Origin: Pterobdella sp. o SKG-2022
Taxonomy: Eukaryota > Annelida > Clitellata > Hirudinida > Piscicolidae
Direction of reading: 5' to 3'
Assembly: GCA_964035795.1 (NCBI GenBank)
Contig: OZ038320.1
Span: forward strand, 15,654,775-15,718,774
Length of the DNA stretch: 64,000 bases
This document shows positions 33,018 to 43,389 of this stretch, one piece after another; position 1 is the first letter of the stretch; every line of letters starts with the position of its first letter. The notes beneath the pieces are model-generated. The model saw only the letters and a program-made list of their open reading frames with translations, made no database searches and was not told the origin of the DNA. Both the position numbers and the translations under genes were made by a program.

Positions 33018-34112
33018 TGCCACCCTTTTTCTATATTATTAGTTCTACCTAATCTATTTCTAACTCTATCATAATTGTTCCACAGCTCGACTGGAAACAA
33101 GGCATTTGTCTTCTTTCCAACCCAGGTGCTGCTAAAATAATCTATGAAAGATGAGGTTGTATTAGCAGGCTCAGAAGAAAGGCAGTTTTTAAGAAGGTTG
33201 AAGGCAAAAACAACATCAGAAACTGGAAGAAAGGATAAAGAAGCAAAATGAAGAATAGTACCAGAATTATCACCAAAAAAATACCGAAGGCCTAGATTAT
33301 TTTTTATAATTTCCCGAGACAAAGACTGAGAAAAATTAAAAAGGCAACCGTGTAATGGGGCTAATCCACGGTTACAGAAAGAGGATAAAAAGAAGACAAT
33401 TTTTCTTTTAGTTTATCAAAAAAAAGTGTAATCAAGTGTGGGCCTATTTTCTATTATACAAAAAACAAAGGGAGCAGAGTTACCGTTCTGAAAAATGCGG
33501 TGTAGCAAAAGAATTTGATGAAAATAGGTCGGAGAGGGTTTGAATGTCCCGTTACAATACCAGTGCGAGCCATGCAACAACCTTAAATTACTAATTTTAC
33601 CTAGAATCAACATATAAGTTGATTCATAAATAATAAAATCCTCTCTTTCATCAGTAAATTTGTCATCTGGTAAAATTAAGTTCGAAGAAGGCGTCTGTCT
33701 TTCCCTTTGGACGGTTCTCAGCATGGAGTCCAACAATGCCAAAGTCGAGACCGCCTGTTAAAAAAATGGATATTTTTAAAAACTCTTATAAAAAAAATGT
33801 TTTCAAGACTCTTAATATTGATAAATTTTGCATAAAAATTTAAGTATTTCATTGCCTCTTCTGGATGATTACGCAAATTTGTAAATACTATACGGGATGA
33901 CGGCTCGGATGAAATCTTATTTCTGTAACATAATTATGTTATGTTGAATCTCTTATTAGATTTATGACAAATTATTTTCAACCTGTTATTGTTTTTAAAT
34001 TTGTATTTCTGTTCATATCAGGCGGATGGTTATGAGCCCGGCTTGATAATACCGCGTTGTCATCTATAGTAGTAATTGACCCTCGACATCCCTTTGAATA
34101 CTTATAGCATCT
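33015..34112 (-). pseudogene. MULE transposase relic with FLYWCH exon
   Basis: The - strand exon at 34110-33983 has acceptor TTTTGTTTTCAG and donor CAG|GTTGAA. It reads CYKYSKGCRGSITTIDD and RAHNHPPDMNRNT, the C-terminal half of a FLYWCH zinc finger (C-C-H-H). Next come an NLRNHPEEAMKYLNF segment and a frame 33742-33416 with LLHGSHWYCNGTFKPSPTYF and HQILLLHRIFQNG. The last frame, from 33322, has LGLRYFFGDN, LSFLPVSDVVFAFNLLKN, DYFSSTWVGKK, LFPVELWNNYDRV and RTNNIEKGWH. This order is the animal MULE transposase. The first catalytic Asp (DGTF) is Asn here (CNGTF). Frames are broken, and the C-terminus is cut off by the long-TIR element. Confidence 0.85.
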
Positions 34113-34114
34113 GA

Positions 34115-34344
34115 AAACAAAAATTTTGAATTTTAAAATCACTTTTATCTGAATATCATTATTGTTTTTTATTTATCAAACACAAATTTGAAACCTCCAC
34201 GATCTTTTTTGTAGACAGTGTTAAGGATTTATCAAATTGTATGAAAATCTATTAAAAAGTAGAAAGGATTTGCCATTTCTCGATGAAATAACTTCCATTT
34301 TGAAATAATTGAATTAAAATCTATCTATCTGAATTCGGACGCTA
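34115..34344. other. AT-rich spacer
   Basis: Nothing recognised. Confidence 0.4.
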
Positions 34345-34545
34345 TATGGTTTTCTTTACCGCATTGCAAAACTAACTCAGCGATCCCACAATAATAACGT
34401 TCCTAGTCAACTACCTGAAAGGCAGGCAACAACTCACGTCTTATAACAATCAAACATCATCAATAACCAAAATCAAAAAAGGAGTACCACAAGAAAGCGT
34501 TTTCTCATCAACTCTTTTTTATATATATTTGGCGCCAAGCGAAAA
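34345..34545 (+). mobile_element. Jockey-like LINE RT fragment
   Basis: The + frame reads ITFLVNYLKGRQQLTSYNNQ, TSSITKIKKGVPQESVFSST, LFYIYL. This corresponds to the NYLKGR and GVPQGSVLSPTLF blocks seen in the larger Jockey-like copy at 55255-56330. Both ends are truncated. Confidence 0.8.
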
Positions 34546-34639
34546 ATCGTTCGGGAAGTTTTTTTTGATTTATATCAGTTAATTCATACTATCTTTAGCT
34601 TAATTTTACAAAATAATTACATTTAAGGTGAGAATGAGG

Positions 34640-35230
34640 GTGAATGAGCTAGAGCTAGCTAGGTTTCGGAGAAAGCGATCTTGCGGTAAAAGAGCTGGCA
34701 AAAAAGTTAAAGAGAGATGGAAAAGCTCTTTTTCTGAAGCTGTTTACAAGACTGATCGTCCAGAAAATTAAAAAACGGGGTTCCAATAGTTTTTGGCCTC
34801 CAAAACATAAGATCTTTGAACAATAAGGTGGAGGATAAGCTGGAATTTTTGGCGACTTTCAAATTTGACGCATTTCTTTAACTGAGATCTGGCATGGTGC
34901 AAAGTCCACATGTATAAGCAGGTTGCGACAAGATGGGTTCACAATGCTTGAAAAAGCAAAACCCAGAAATTGCACTACTGAAATTACTCTGCTCACCAAC
35001 CATGGGAGAGTATCAGTTGTCGTCAACTCTAGACTTTGTGTTTCTCCGATGAATTTCTTTTTCAAATGTCACAATTTTGAATTTCTTTCTGCAAAAATTT
35101 TTCAGAGTTCTAAATCCATAAGTGGTCTTGTTGTCTATAGAACAGAATATCCTTTTATAGCCTTTTTTGCGAAGTTTGAAAAATTGCTGAATATGATGGC
35201 AACCTACAATGAAACTGTCTTCATCTTTAG
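34640..35230 (+). mobile_element. L2/CR1-type LINE: ORF2 N-terminus and endonuclease
   Basis: Basic leader RMRVNELELARFRRKRS and GKRAGKKVKERWKSSFSEAV, then a NIRSLNNKVEDKLEFLATF block (frame broken), RLRQDGFTMLEKAKPRN, TNHGRVSVVVNS and LVVYRTEYPFIAFF. It ends in ETVFIFSG, where the catalytic GDFN would follow. An RTE-type LINE is inserted at that point. Same family as 30250-30800. Confidence 0.8.
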
Positions 35231-37205
35231 TGGTCCTGGGCATGACGTTGGTTCTGGGCATGACGTTAAACTGCACCGAAGACAGCGTCTCCAATTTAAG
35301 ACTGCTTTCCTGTTATAACCTGGATAACAGTAGACTTCGGTAACAGGTATCGACAAACTGATATCCTGGTATCATTGTCATTTTGCTTGGCGGAGAATCA
35401 TTCTTTATTAACAACGGCAAGGCAAACTGCCCAAGTGTGGGAACGGCGGTTCTTGAAATCCGATAGTTTCAAGTTGGACGTTAGCTTGGGCTGGCAGTTC
35501 TATGCAAACTTTGTCCCAACTAAAAATGGCTTTCAAAAATATCTTTACACTAAAAGTAGTGCCAGTACCCATATGCGTACGGGTAATGATTCGGGCTTGG
35601 CTGACTGCCGGGTTTGGAATGCAGGGTCCGGCTCAGACAAATCAAGTGAACACCCGAAAACGACGTTCAGAGTAGCTTCTTTGAATATGGGTAGTTTGAA
35701 GAGCAGAGGCAGTAAGGTGGTAGAGACTATGTTTCGGAGAAGAGTGGACATTTGTGCGATCCAAGAACATAGATGAGCTGGTGGCACCGAGTCAAATCAA
35801 TCCCGCATTTTGAAGAGCAAGAATTCAGCCTATAAGTTTTATTGGTGTGGCAATATCTCAAGTCTTGGTGTTGCTAGATTTCTTTTGGCAGAAAAATAGA
35901 CACATAATGCTTTTGAAGTTCATCGTGTCTCAGACAGAATTCTAATACTACGTCTTGTGCTTGGGGAGTCTGTGTTCACCTTTGTTTCGGTCTATGCCCC
36001 ACAAGTTGGTCGTCCGAATGAGGAAAAAACAATTTTTTATTATGAGTTGTAGAAATGTATCTCAAAAGTACCATTTTCTGAAATTCTCATCCCATTGGGT
36101 GATTGGAATGAGAATGTTGGTAAAAAAGCTGGTGGTTTTGAAGACGTGCATGGCGGTTTTGAAGATGTGCATGGCGGTTTTGGTTATGACACCCGTAACT
36201 CTGAAGGTGAGCGGATTCTAGAATTCGCAATAGCCAACAATCTTTTTGTCGCCAACACTTGTTTTATGAAAAGAGAGTCCCATCTTGTGACCTATAACTC
36301 CAGTGGTTCCAAGTCCCAGATTGACTTCATTCTTTATCGAAAAACTTTCAAAAGTATGGTAAAGAATGTCAAAGTCATTCCTGGAGAAGAATGTGCATTG
36401 CAACACCATCTGTTGGTCTGTGGTCTTGTCCACACTATACGAAGAAGTGTGAAGCGGAAGTTTAACCCTCGTCTTCGAACCTGGAAATTCCGAGATCTAG
36501 CAGTTGCAAAAGAGTTTGCCATTTCTTTAAACGCCAAGTTAACAGCGGCTCAAATCATGAATTTTCCAAACGTGGAGGAAATATGGGCTCATCTCAAAAA
36601 GTCCCTTCTTGAAACCTCTTCAAAGGTCTGTGGTACATCTCTGAACCACCAGTGGAAACGCCAAACATGGTGGTGGAACGCCATTGTAGATGACGCTGTG
36701 AATGAAAAAAGGAACCATTATAAGGCTTTAAAAAAGCTTCAAATTCAAGGGTTATTTAATGAAGCTAACGTAGCTAAAGAAGCTTATAACGAGTCTAAGC
36801 GTGTTGCTAAGCGTCTTGTTTGGTTGGCAAAAAGCAAATCGGAAAGGGATGCATTTTCTGCTATTACATCCGGCTGTAATGAAATATATAACTTGGTCAG
36901 GCAGATGGACAGTCATAACCGTGATGTAATAAGTGATAAATGTGTCAGAAATGATACTGGTGAACTCATGTCCAAAAAATGTATGCCTGGGTTGAACATC
37001 ATAAAAGGCTATGTTGAGTTCGATTGGGCTAGCGAGTCTCTTTTTTTTGTTTCACCGATCCTTGGCCCTCCTCCTTTTGTCACACTGTCACAGGTCAGTG
37101 ATACCATTAAGAGAATGAAGTGTCGCAAAACAGCAGGACCTTTTGGCATAGTGGCCTAAATGTTAAAAGCATCTGGTTCTGTAGGTTTAGAAGTCTTGGC
37201 CCACC
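35231..37205 (+). mobile_element. RTE-type LINE: leader, endonuclease and linker to RT
   Basis: The leader (35231-35560) starts with a near-duplicate of CTGGGCATGACGTT. Endonuclease: FRVASLNMGSLKSRGSKVVE, RRRVDICAIQEHR (35545-35776). After a decayed stretch comes a 354-codon frame (36095-37159) with [51 protein letters not shown] and EECALQHHLLVCGLVHT. A long linker and MKCRKTAGPFGIVA, the RT entry block, follow. A TAA stop and MLKASGSVGLEVLAHLI come next. The RT itself is missing; an L2 relic on the - strand begins near 37205. GGFEDVH is tandemly duplicated in the EN (about 36131-36180). The catalytic GDWN is intact but the SDH block reads LQHH, as in related RTE copies. Confidence 0.88.
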
Positions 37206-38036
37206 TCATTGTTTGTTGGGTAGTTTTTCAATTGCCAAAATGACCTCATTTTCATCAACCTCACCACACTTATTTAGACTAACACTTCTTCAGCAAATTA
37301 TCATGGTCCATCTGATCAAAAGCTGACCATAGATCCAGTAGAACCAAGAAAGATAACTCACCGTTTTCAGCTGCTTTCAAAATGTCTGAATAGATTTTTG
37401 AAATGGCAGTTTCAGTAGAGTGGTGACAATGGTAAGCTGATTATAGGCTAGGAAAAAGTTTATTGCTGGGCGAATAGATTCAACCTTCACGATTGGTGCC
37501 TAGTGGACAAGGAAATTTTCCTTGACAAAAGAAAATGCAAAACTGTACTGAGAGAACCGTTGGGTACCCTGACAACTACAACATAAAAACAGTGCAATAA
37601 AAACATCTCCTTAAAATTTTTGTGAATCCGACTTTGGGAGTTTCAAGAACTGTCAACGTATACTGTCAGCCACGAACATGGTTAGACATATGCGCACATG
37701 CCAATAACCTCCCAAAGTCGGGTCTCTCGTGCTTCTTAATGATGCGATAAAAGAGAAGACAAGGCAAGAAAAAGTTTATTCTTGGTGAGATAGTTGGATA
37801 CTCTGGCCAGTACAAGTCTCTCAAGTAACTTATCTAAGACAGACAAATTTTAAATAGTTCTGTAGGATGATACATCATTTGTGTCAAGACTAGGTTTTTT
37901 CAGCAAAGGAGAAATATGCGCCAATTCGAAGAGATCTGGAACAAAACCCACAGAAAAAGAATTGTTGAACATATTTGTCAAAAATGGTGATATCAACCTA
38001 GAAATAACATAATAATCTTCTTTAGCCAAAGTAAAT
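37205..38036 (-). mobile_element. L2/CR1-type LINE RT fragments
   Basis: On the - strand, 38036-37760 reads ISRLISPFLTNMFNNSFSVG, LAHISPLLKKPSLDTNDVSS, YRTI, LDKLLERLVLARVSNYL. Then 37460-37205 reads HCHHSTETAISKIYSDILKA, ELSFLVLLDLWSAFDQMDH. These are consecutive L2 RT blocks (PLLKKPSLD-YRPISNL-K-LER; QSAYRxxHSTETA; LLDLSAAFDxVDH). An unrelated 280-bp stretch (37465-37745), including a small hairpin-ended insert, separates them. 5' and 3' ends are missing. Confidence 0.8.
37627..37731. repeat. Short insert bounded by 13-bp inverted repeat
   Basis: CCGACTTTGGGAG (about 37628-37640) and CTCCCAAAGTCGG (about 37718-37730) are perfect complements about 77 bases apart inside the L2 relic. Could be a tiny DNA element. 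Confidence 0.55.
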
Positions 38037-38225
38037 ACTGCAAATTATTTGATCACTAAAGGTAACTTTATTAAGTACAAGGCTTTTCGTTAACAAAGTA
38101 ACATTATCAAGTACGTTAAAATTCAAAAGGTCTTTGAATTTTAACGTACTTGATAATGTTACTTTGTTAACGAAAAGCTTTGTACTTAATAAAATTACCT
38201 TCAGTGTTCAAATAATTCGCAACCT
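38037..38225. mobile_element. Palindromic element, GAACACTGAAGG family, copy C
   Basis: Arms of about 90 bp, nearly perfect inverted copies, with a loop of about 7 bases near 38130. Read from the right end inward: ATTATTTGAACACTGAAGGT, then TTTTATTAAGTACAAAGC, TTTTCGTTAACAAAGTAAC, ATTATCAAGTACGTTAAA. This is the longest and best preserved member of the family in this window. It separates L2 relics that lie on opposite strands. No ORF. Confidence 0.88.
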
Positions 38226-38395
38226 AGAAATCTTTTTCAAAAGGCAGGTGTGTATTGGATCCAAACCTTGGTTCTACTGGATCTATGGTCAGCTTTTGAT
38301 CTGGTGGACCATGACATTTTGCTGAAAAAGCTGGAAAAGTTTTTTGGCTTTGAGGATATCTCGTTTGTCCTTCTGCTTCAAAATAACGGCTAGAA
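38226..38395 (+). mobile_element. L2/CR1-type LINE RT fragment
   Basis: The + frame reads TLVLLDLWSAFDLVDHDILL, KKLEKFFGFEDISFVLLL. This is the same block as in the - strand fragment at 37205-37460, so two L2 pieces lie in opposite orientation around the palindrome. It stops at about 38395, where it meets the RNase H of an I-like LINE. Confidence 0.8.
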
Positions 38396-41300
38396 AAAAG
38401 TTCTGGAGGCGCATGAAGGCCGACTGACTGTCACTGAATATTCGGGCTTTTCGGATAATGGTTTCTTCCGCTAGGATCTCCAGCGCCTTCTTTACGGCTT
38501 TCATTTCAGCCTGGGAGGATGAACACCATTTGCCAGCCGGTATGGCATAAGAACGATGGACTGTTGGGTCACTTGGATAGCCGGTGGTGGCTATGATGCC
38601 GCCTCCGCCCGTAGCATTATCGTCTATCACCGAACCATCTGTGTAGATGATGACGTCGAATGAACTCTAGTTCTCAGCAAGTCGCTGCGTCGCCTAAGCT
38701 CTGTCTTTGTCTGCATCACCCATTTGGTTTTCTCAACCTAGAAGAGGCTGTTCCCTGTTTGCATCCAGAGGGGCAGAAGGTCAGAAGCTCGTTTTGGCTG
38801 TGTGCACCCAAAGATGGATCTTCAGGTTTGAGTTGCTTTCATTTGCCAGCTGGTCTTCTTTGTGCGTTGGCCAACCTCTGTAACCGCCATTTGTTTTCTG
38901 GAAATTGCGTCACCCTGGTTTCGATGCTGAGAAGGTTAGCTTCTGCAAGGATGGCTTTCATCGGAGTAGTTTTTACTTGGCCCGTGATGGTTTGTCTTGC
39001 GTATCTTTTAGCAAGCTTCTAGGTTTTTTTTTTGTTGAAAATGAAATCTAGGGCAGCCATGCCGCTGCTGCGTATTCGACAAATGACCTACCAGTGGCGA
39101 TGCAGGTTGTCCGTAAAGAAGATTTCTCGTGAGCCCATTCTGATGATGCCAAACACCACAACGCTCCGGTTTGTTGTTTCATCTTGCTGCCACAATTGAG
39201 GCATGTAGGCCGAAGGTGAGCTGTCGATCATATGTCGTTCCCAGAAAGTTTGGGTACGGGTTGTATTTGATCTGTTGCCCATTGAAGTGAAAGATTGGTC
39301 GCCAACATGTTTTATGAGTGCTGGTGGTGAAAAATGAGCACTTTTTTGGGCTTCTTTCTACTGCGTGCTCCAATTCGACACTTTTTGCTTCAGCACGACG
39401 GTTTTGCTTTGAACTCCTTCAAACGTGACCCAGGTGAGTCGTTTTGAGAGCTACGTTTGGATCTACCGGATCATGTGTCTTGGAATGCCTTTTTGGGCCA
39501 TCTTCATCAACAAGGCGTCTTTCCATAGACGATCGTAAGCCCGTGAGTAGTCGATGAGTGCCATCATGGAGCGTTGCATCGGGAGTTGTTGGTAGGCGTC
39601 GCTTATCGATTGGGACATTCCCAATAGCTGGTCTCCTGTGCTTCGACCGTGTTTAAACCCTGCTTAATCCTCTGACAGGAAGTGTCTGCTTTCTGTAATA
39701 TATCTGAGGCGGTTTGTGACTAGTTTCTTCTTCACTTTTCTTATAGTCGAGGTGAGAGAGATGGGGCGGTAGCTTGCCATTTGTTGTAGGTCCTTCCCTT
39801 TTGTCGGCAACTCCTCATTCTTGAGAGCCTTTGGTTTCAGTCCACGACTTGTTAGAGATTGACAAGAGCGTGGATACGGCAACCGGACCTAGATGATGCA
39901 AAAACCTTTAGATGGATTTCATCTGGTCCGCCTGCTTTTGACGGGTTTGTGCTGCGCAGGGTTGCGATCACCTCGTTTTCAGTGAATTCTTGGCATTTGG
40001 CTGGGTTCTCAGCATTTTCCCTCAGTCGGCTGTTTAAGGCCTTCTCCATACTTCTGTCATGTTTTTTGAACTTGAGGATGCTCTCTACCTTGTGAAGTTT
40101 CACGAAACCATTTGCTTCGGACTGACCAGCTTTTAGCCGTTGTCAGTGATGTTTCTGGGTGTAGTGTTGGTTCTGGTAATGATGGGACTTTGAAGGAAGG
40201 ACAACATTTCTGCTTTCGCTTTTGCTGAGATCACCTTGCGTGCCTAGATCACCGTCTTCTTCTTATTAACTAGCGATTTGATTTTCTGATCCTGCTGCTT
40301 GTATTCATCTGACTAGATCCCTACTCTGTCCCAAAGGCCGTCTTTCTATTTTTCCGCATCGGCTATCTCCTTGGTTTTTCAGCATTCACCGGACATTCCG
40401 ATTGCTTTCATGCCGATATGATTCCGAGCAGCCGCTAGCACCACCTCACAGAAGCGTTGGTACAGCCGTGTCACCAACTGAATGAAGGCTCGAGTGACAC
40501 TCAGGCCTTCGTTCAGTTGGTCATCCACTTCTCGTTTGAAAGCGTTCAGATCTCTATTTTTCCAATCCCAGATTAGCCGTTCAGTTCCAGTCATCTTCTC
40601 CGTCGGGAGGTGGAGTGTGATGATGATTGGACGGGGGTCTGATGACAGGCTGTTCATCGGTTGCCAATCATACTTGTCTCAAAAGGCTGCATGGACTACC
40701 GTTACATCAGACGAGAAGAAAGAGCCCGTTGCTGGATCTTGGCGCGTTAGATGGCTGTCATTTAAGAAGGTCCTGTTTGCGTCCATCACGGCCTCAGCAA
40801 GACGGTGGCTTCTCTTATCGTGGTTTGCTATCTGGTCCCAAACATGATCGTTCAGCTCGCCACAAATCACTTCATGCCCTTTGAGGTCGACTTGGAGATC
40901 ATTAAGGTCAAAATCCGTCTTCTGTAGGTAATGTAAATTTTTTGGGAAAGATACCAGTTTGAGATGGTGACCGTCTTAATTTGGGGTGTGGGGATTTCGA
41001 CCGTTAACTTCTCCAACGCACTTAAATCGCTCCTTGGACTGTCGCACACTTTGTACATAGGTTAAGAGCCCTCTTTCTCTAACTTGCCCTTGGATTGGAC
41101 GATCTCGTCTGACTGCGCTGAAGTTTTGAAGCTCTGGAGTCTTGTCTTTAGGCAGAAGCTTTGTGTCTTGAATACACACAACATCAGCTTGCGTCGTTTC
41201 TAGAAGGTCTTCCAGTAATGGGAGCTTTCAATAGATGCTATTGGCATTCCATTGAAGAATGCGTAGTTGTGGTTAGCGTACTCCTCTGCTCTTGGCGTTT

Positions 41301-42320
41301 AGGGTCGCTGTTGGTTGTTGATCGTCACTCGCTGGGGTCTGCTGCCGGGAACAGTGGTCGCACCACCCTCTCTGCATCGTCTGCATTCTCTCAACTTGGA
41401 CTCTGGTGATCATTATGCATTTAAAATGGTATTGGGTTTTGTATAGGCAGCTACACGGTCTCCGGCTTCTCTGTCGGATCCGGGTAGTACAGTCTACACA
41501 GCGCGCCCCCTTTAGTCTTTGTTCTGTTGTCGGCATAGCTTGGTCTGTGTGTGCGTCATCGTCTCCCGGTGGGTTTACAGCAATTTTTCTATTTGTGGCG
41601 GAAATGTTTGCGGGACAAAACTGTTGTTAATACTGGTAGATGGAAGTGAGGTTTGCCGCAGCAACTCCACGTTCGACAGCCATCTCGTATCTCTTTTTGA
41701 TGTAGTTTTTTGCACGCTAGGTGACGAGACAGAACACATTGTACACAGCGTGCTTGTGAGCTATTTTTTTGATCAAGCAGCGGCATTGAACACTCCGTCT
41801 GCGGATTAGAGCTGTTGGCGTTGACGAGTGCCACAAGAGCCGTCTGATCGGGCGTGGATGAATTTGCGCTTTGGAGAACTGGTTTCAGGCTGGGTGTAGT
41901 ATGTGCTGTGCTGGAAAGCGTCGTGTTGCAACAAATCCCGGTCGTCTGGCCTTGTTTTAGCTTTTCACGATCATTGCAACTCAGATTAGTGCAAGCTAAT
42001 TGGGCTTTGCTCTTGCAGACTCCACAGATTGCTCTGTAGTGACCGAGTCGGAAACCTTTTCTCCACCTGCAGCATTGGGTTGGTGCTGTTGACATGGGGC
42101 AGTTTTGTGAACATAGGTAGGTATTGGTTTGTTTCCTTCGCTCCATCTTTGAAACGCGTCTTGCCACTGCAGCTTCGGTGGATATAGGTTAAACAGCGGT
42201 GACATTGCATGGCTTTAATGGTTGTAAGATTCCTGCAGAATCCGCACGGGTACGTTAGTCCGGTGTTGCTTTTGACGACGCCAGCTCGTAACAGAAAGAT
42301 TTGAATCATTGTGGCCCTGT
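38395..42320 (-). mobile_element. I-like LINE (Zn-finger ORF1, EN, RT, RNase H), degenerate
   Basis: The - strand from 42309: IFLLRAGVVKSNTGLTYPCG, FCRN...MQCHRCLTYIHRSC, then further Cys-rich units including GVCKSKAQLACTNLSCND and SQARCVQCVLSRHLACKKL (to 41590), and ARCVDC...YHFKCIMI...GWCDHC (41536-41400). The EN follows from LRILQWNANS (about 41265), with ADVVCIQDTKLLPKDKTPEL and later RSDLSALEKLTVEIPTPQI. RT includes VIATLRSTNPSKAGGPDEIH (about 39950), LQQMASYRPISLTSTIRKV, GFKHGRSTGDQLLGM and MALIDYSRAYDRLWKDAL. The YADD block is lost. RNase H (38640-38395) has VIDDNATGGGGIIATT, SSSQAEMKAVKKALEIL, ARIFSDSQSAFMRLQNF, then truncation by an L2 piece. Related to the LINE at 9765-13740. The N-terminus looks like a decayed 2A motif. 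Confidence 0.88.
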
Positions 42321-42409
42321 CTGTCTGTCAGGGGCTCTGAGCCGAAAGGCCCCTTACTATCAAAAAAAACCTCTTGTCGGAACTTTGTGGTCAAAGACTT
42401 TCCATTGCA

Positions 42410-42740
42410 ACCGACACCCTGTAAAGGTATTCCTCGTAGTCGATCTGTTGCTGATGTTCAATTATCTGCGCAATGAAGGTCCAGCCTATCTGTCAAAAAG
42501 TTTGAGATGTTATCATGCATTCTGGGCAAGCAAAAACTGAGATCTGCTAATTCTCTGAAAGTTGTTCCAGCTAAATCTAAGCTTAAAACCATAGGGAAAA
42601 AAATTCTTTATGTAACCGGGCTTACCCTGTGAACAAACTCTCCAAAAAATTCAGATTTTCTGTTTCTAAACACTCAAAAGCACCTCAAAGCTTATCTTTT
42701 TTCGAGTTCTTATTTTGTATAAATATTTATGTATTATTTG
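42410..42740 (+). mobile_element. L2/CR1-type LINE, 3' end
   Basis: The frame reads VKVFLVVDLLLMFNYLRNEG, PAYLSKSLRCYHAFWASKN, then AKSKLKTIGKKILYVTGLTL and SDFLFLNTQKHLKAYLF-like C-terminal blocks. They match the end of the L2 relic at 6850-7100. Stops throughout. No clear microsatellite tail. Confidence 0.7.
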
Positions 42741-42779
42741 GTTCTTAGTATTTGAATGTTCACAAAAATGACTTTGTAA

Positions 42780-43030
42780 ACAAACAAGCAGTCATCATCA
42801 TCATTTTTTTTTCGTTTCTCCCATGTTCCGCCGTAAAGGCTAGGAGCATATTCTATCTCCATCATCAAGCTGTTAGTGTTGATTCTAAAATGTTTTCTTA
42901 GCATATAAAAAACTTTGCTTAGAAGCCTAGCCTGATGAGAGCAGACTGATGAAATAGTCTGTGTAGGGCCTTCCGAAAAAAATGTCACCGAGCTGAAAAT
43001 TGGAGGCACTACTACTACTACTAACAAATC
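42780..43030 (-). mobile_element. Repeat with ATG-microsatellite tail
   Basis: On the - strand it ends in (ATG)n (about 42795-42806), after GGCGGAACATGGGAGAAACG. This is the pattern of RTE-type 3' tails seen at 52530, 60250 and 1520. A perfect small hairpin CAGACT/AGTCTG lies at 42942-42961. I cannot read an RT segment in it, so the family is uncertain. Confidence 0.45.
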
Positions 43031-43039
43031 TTGAAAAAA

Positions 43040-43385
43040 AAAACAATCTTCTTTATTCGAAACATTGGTATGAGCACAATGCGGAAGCTGTTACAACCAC
43101 TGTGGGGTAAAAAGTGGTGCACTGTAACGAATAACAATAATAATGAACGCTTCGGTTCAAAATGACCGATTCGTGCTATCGTACTAAAATTTAGTTTTAA
43201 CTAAATGTTTTATAAGTTATAGTCCAAAATGGAGTGATAATCCAGAGAAAACTACATTATGATTCTGCCAGAAAAAAATAAATTATGGCATTGGGCTTGT
43301 AGTGAAAAAAGATCTAAAGTTTAACTTCTCTTGATTAAAGAGTTTTAAATATTGAGTTGGAATTGGAAGCTGAAAGCTAAAAACA
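43040..43385. other. Spacer before LINE
   Basis: No gene recognised; may include the 5' part of the LINE that follows. Confidence 0.4.
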
Positions 43386-43389
43386 TTTT

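Noticed and set aside
38660..42540. + strand frames across the second I-like LINE
   Set aside because: Shadows; the conserved blocks lie on the - strand.
42920..42970. Hammerhead ribozyme
   Set aside because: CTGATGA occurs, but no GAAA follows a closed stem II in the right order.
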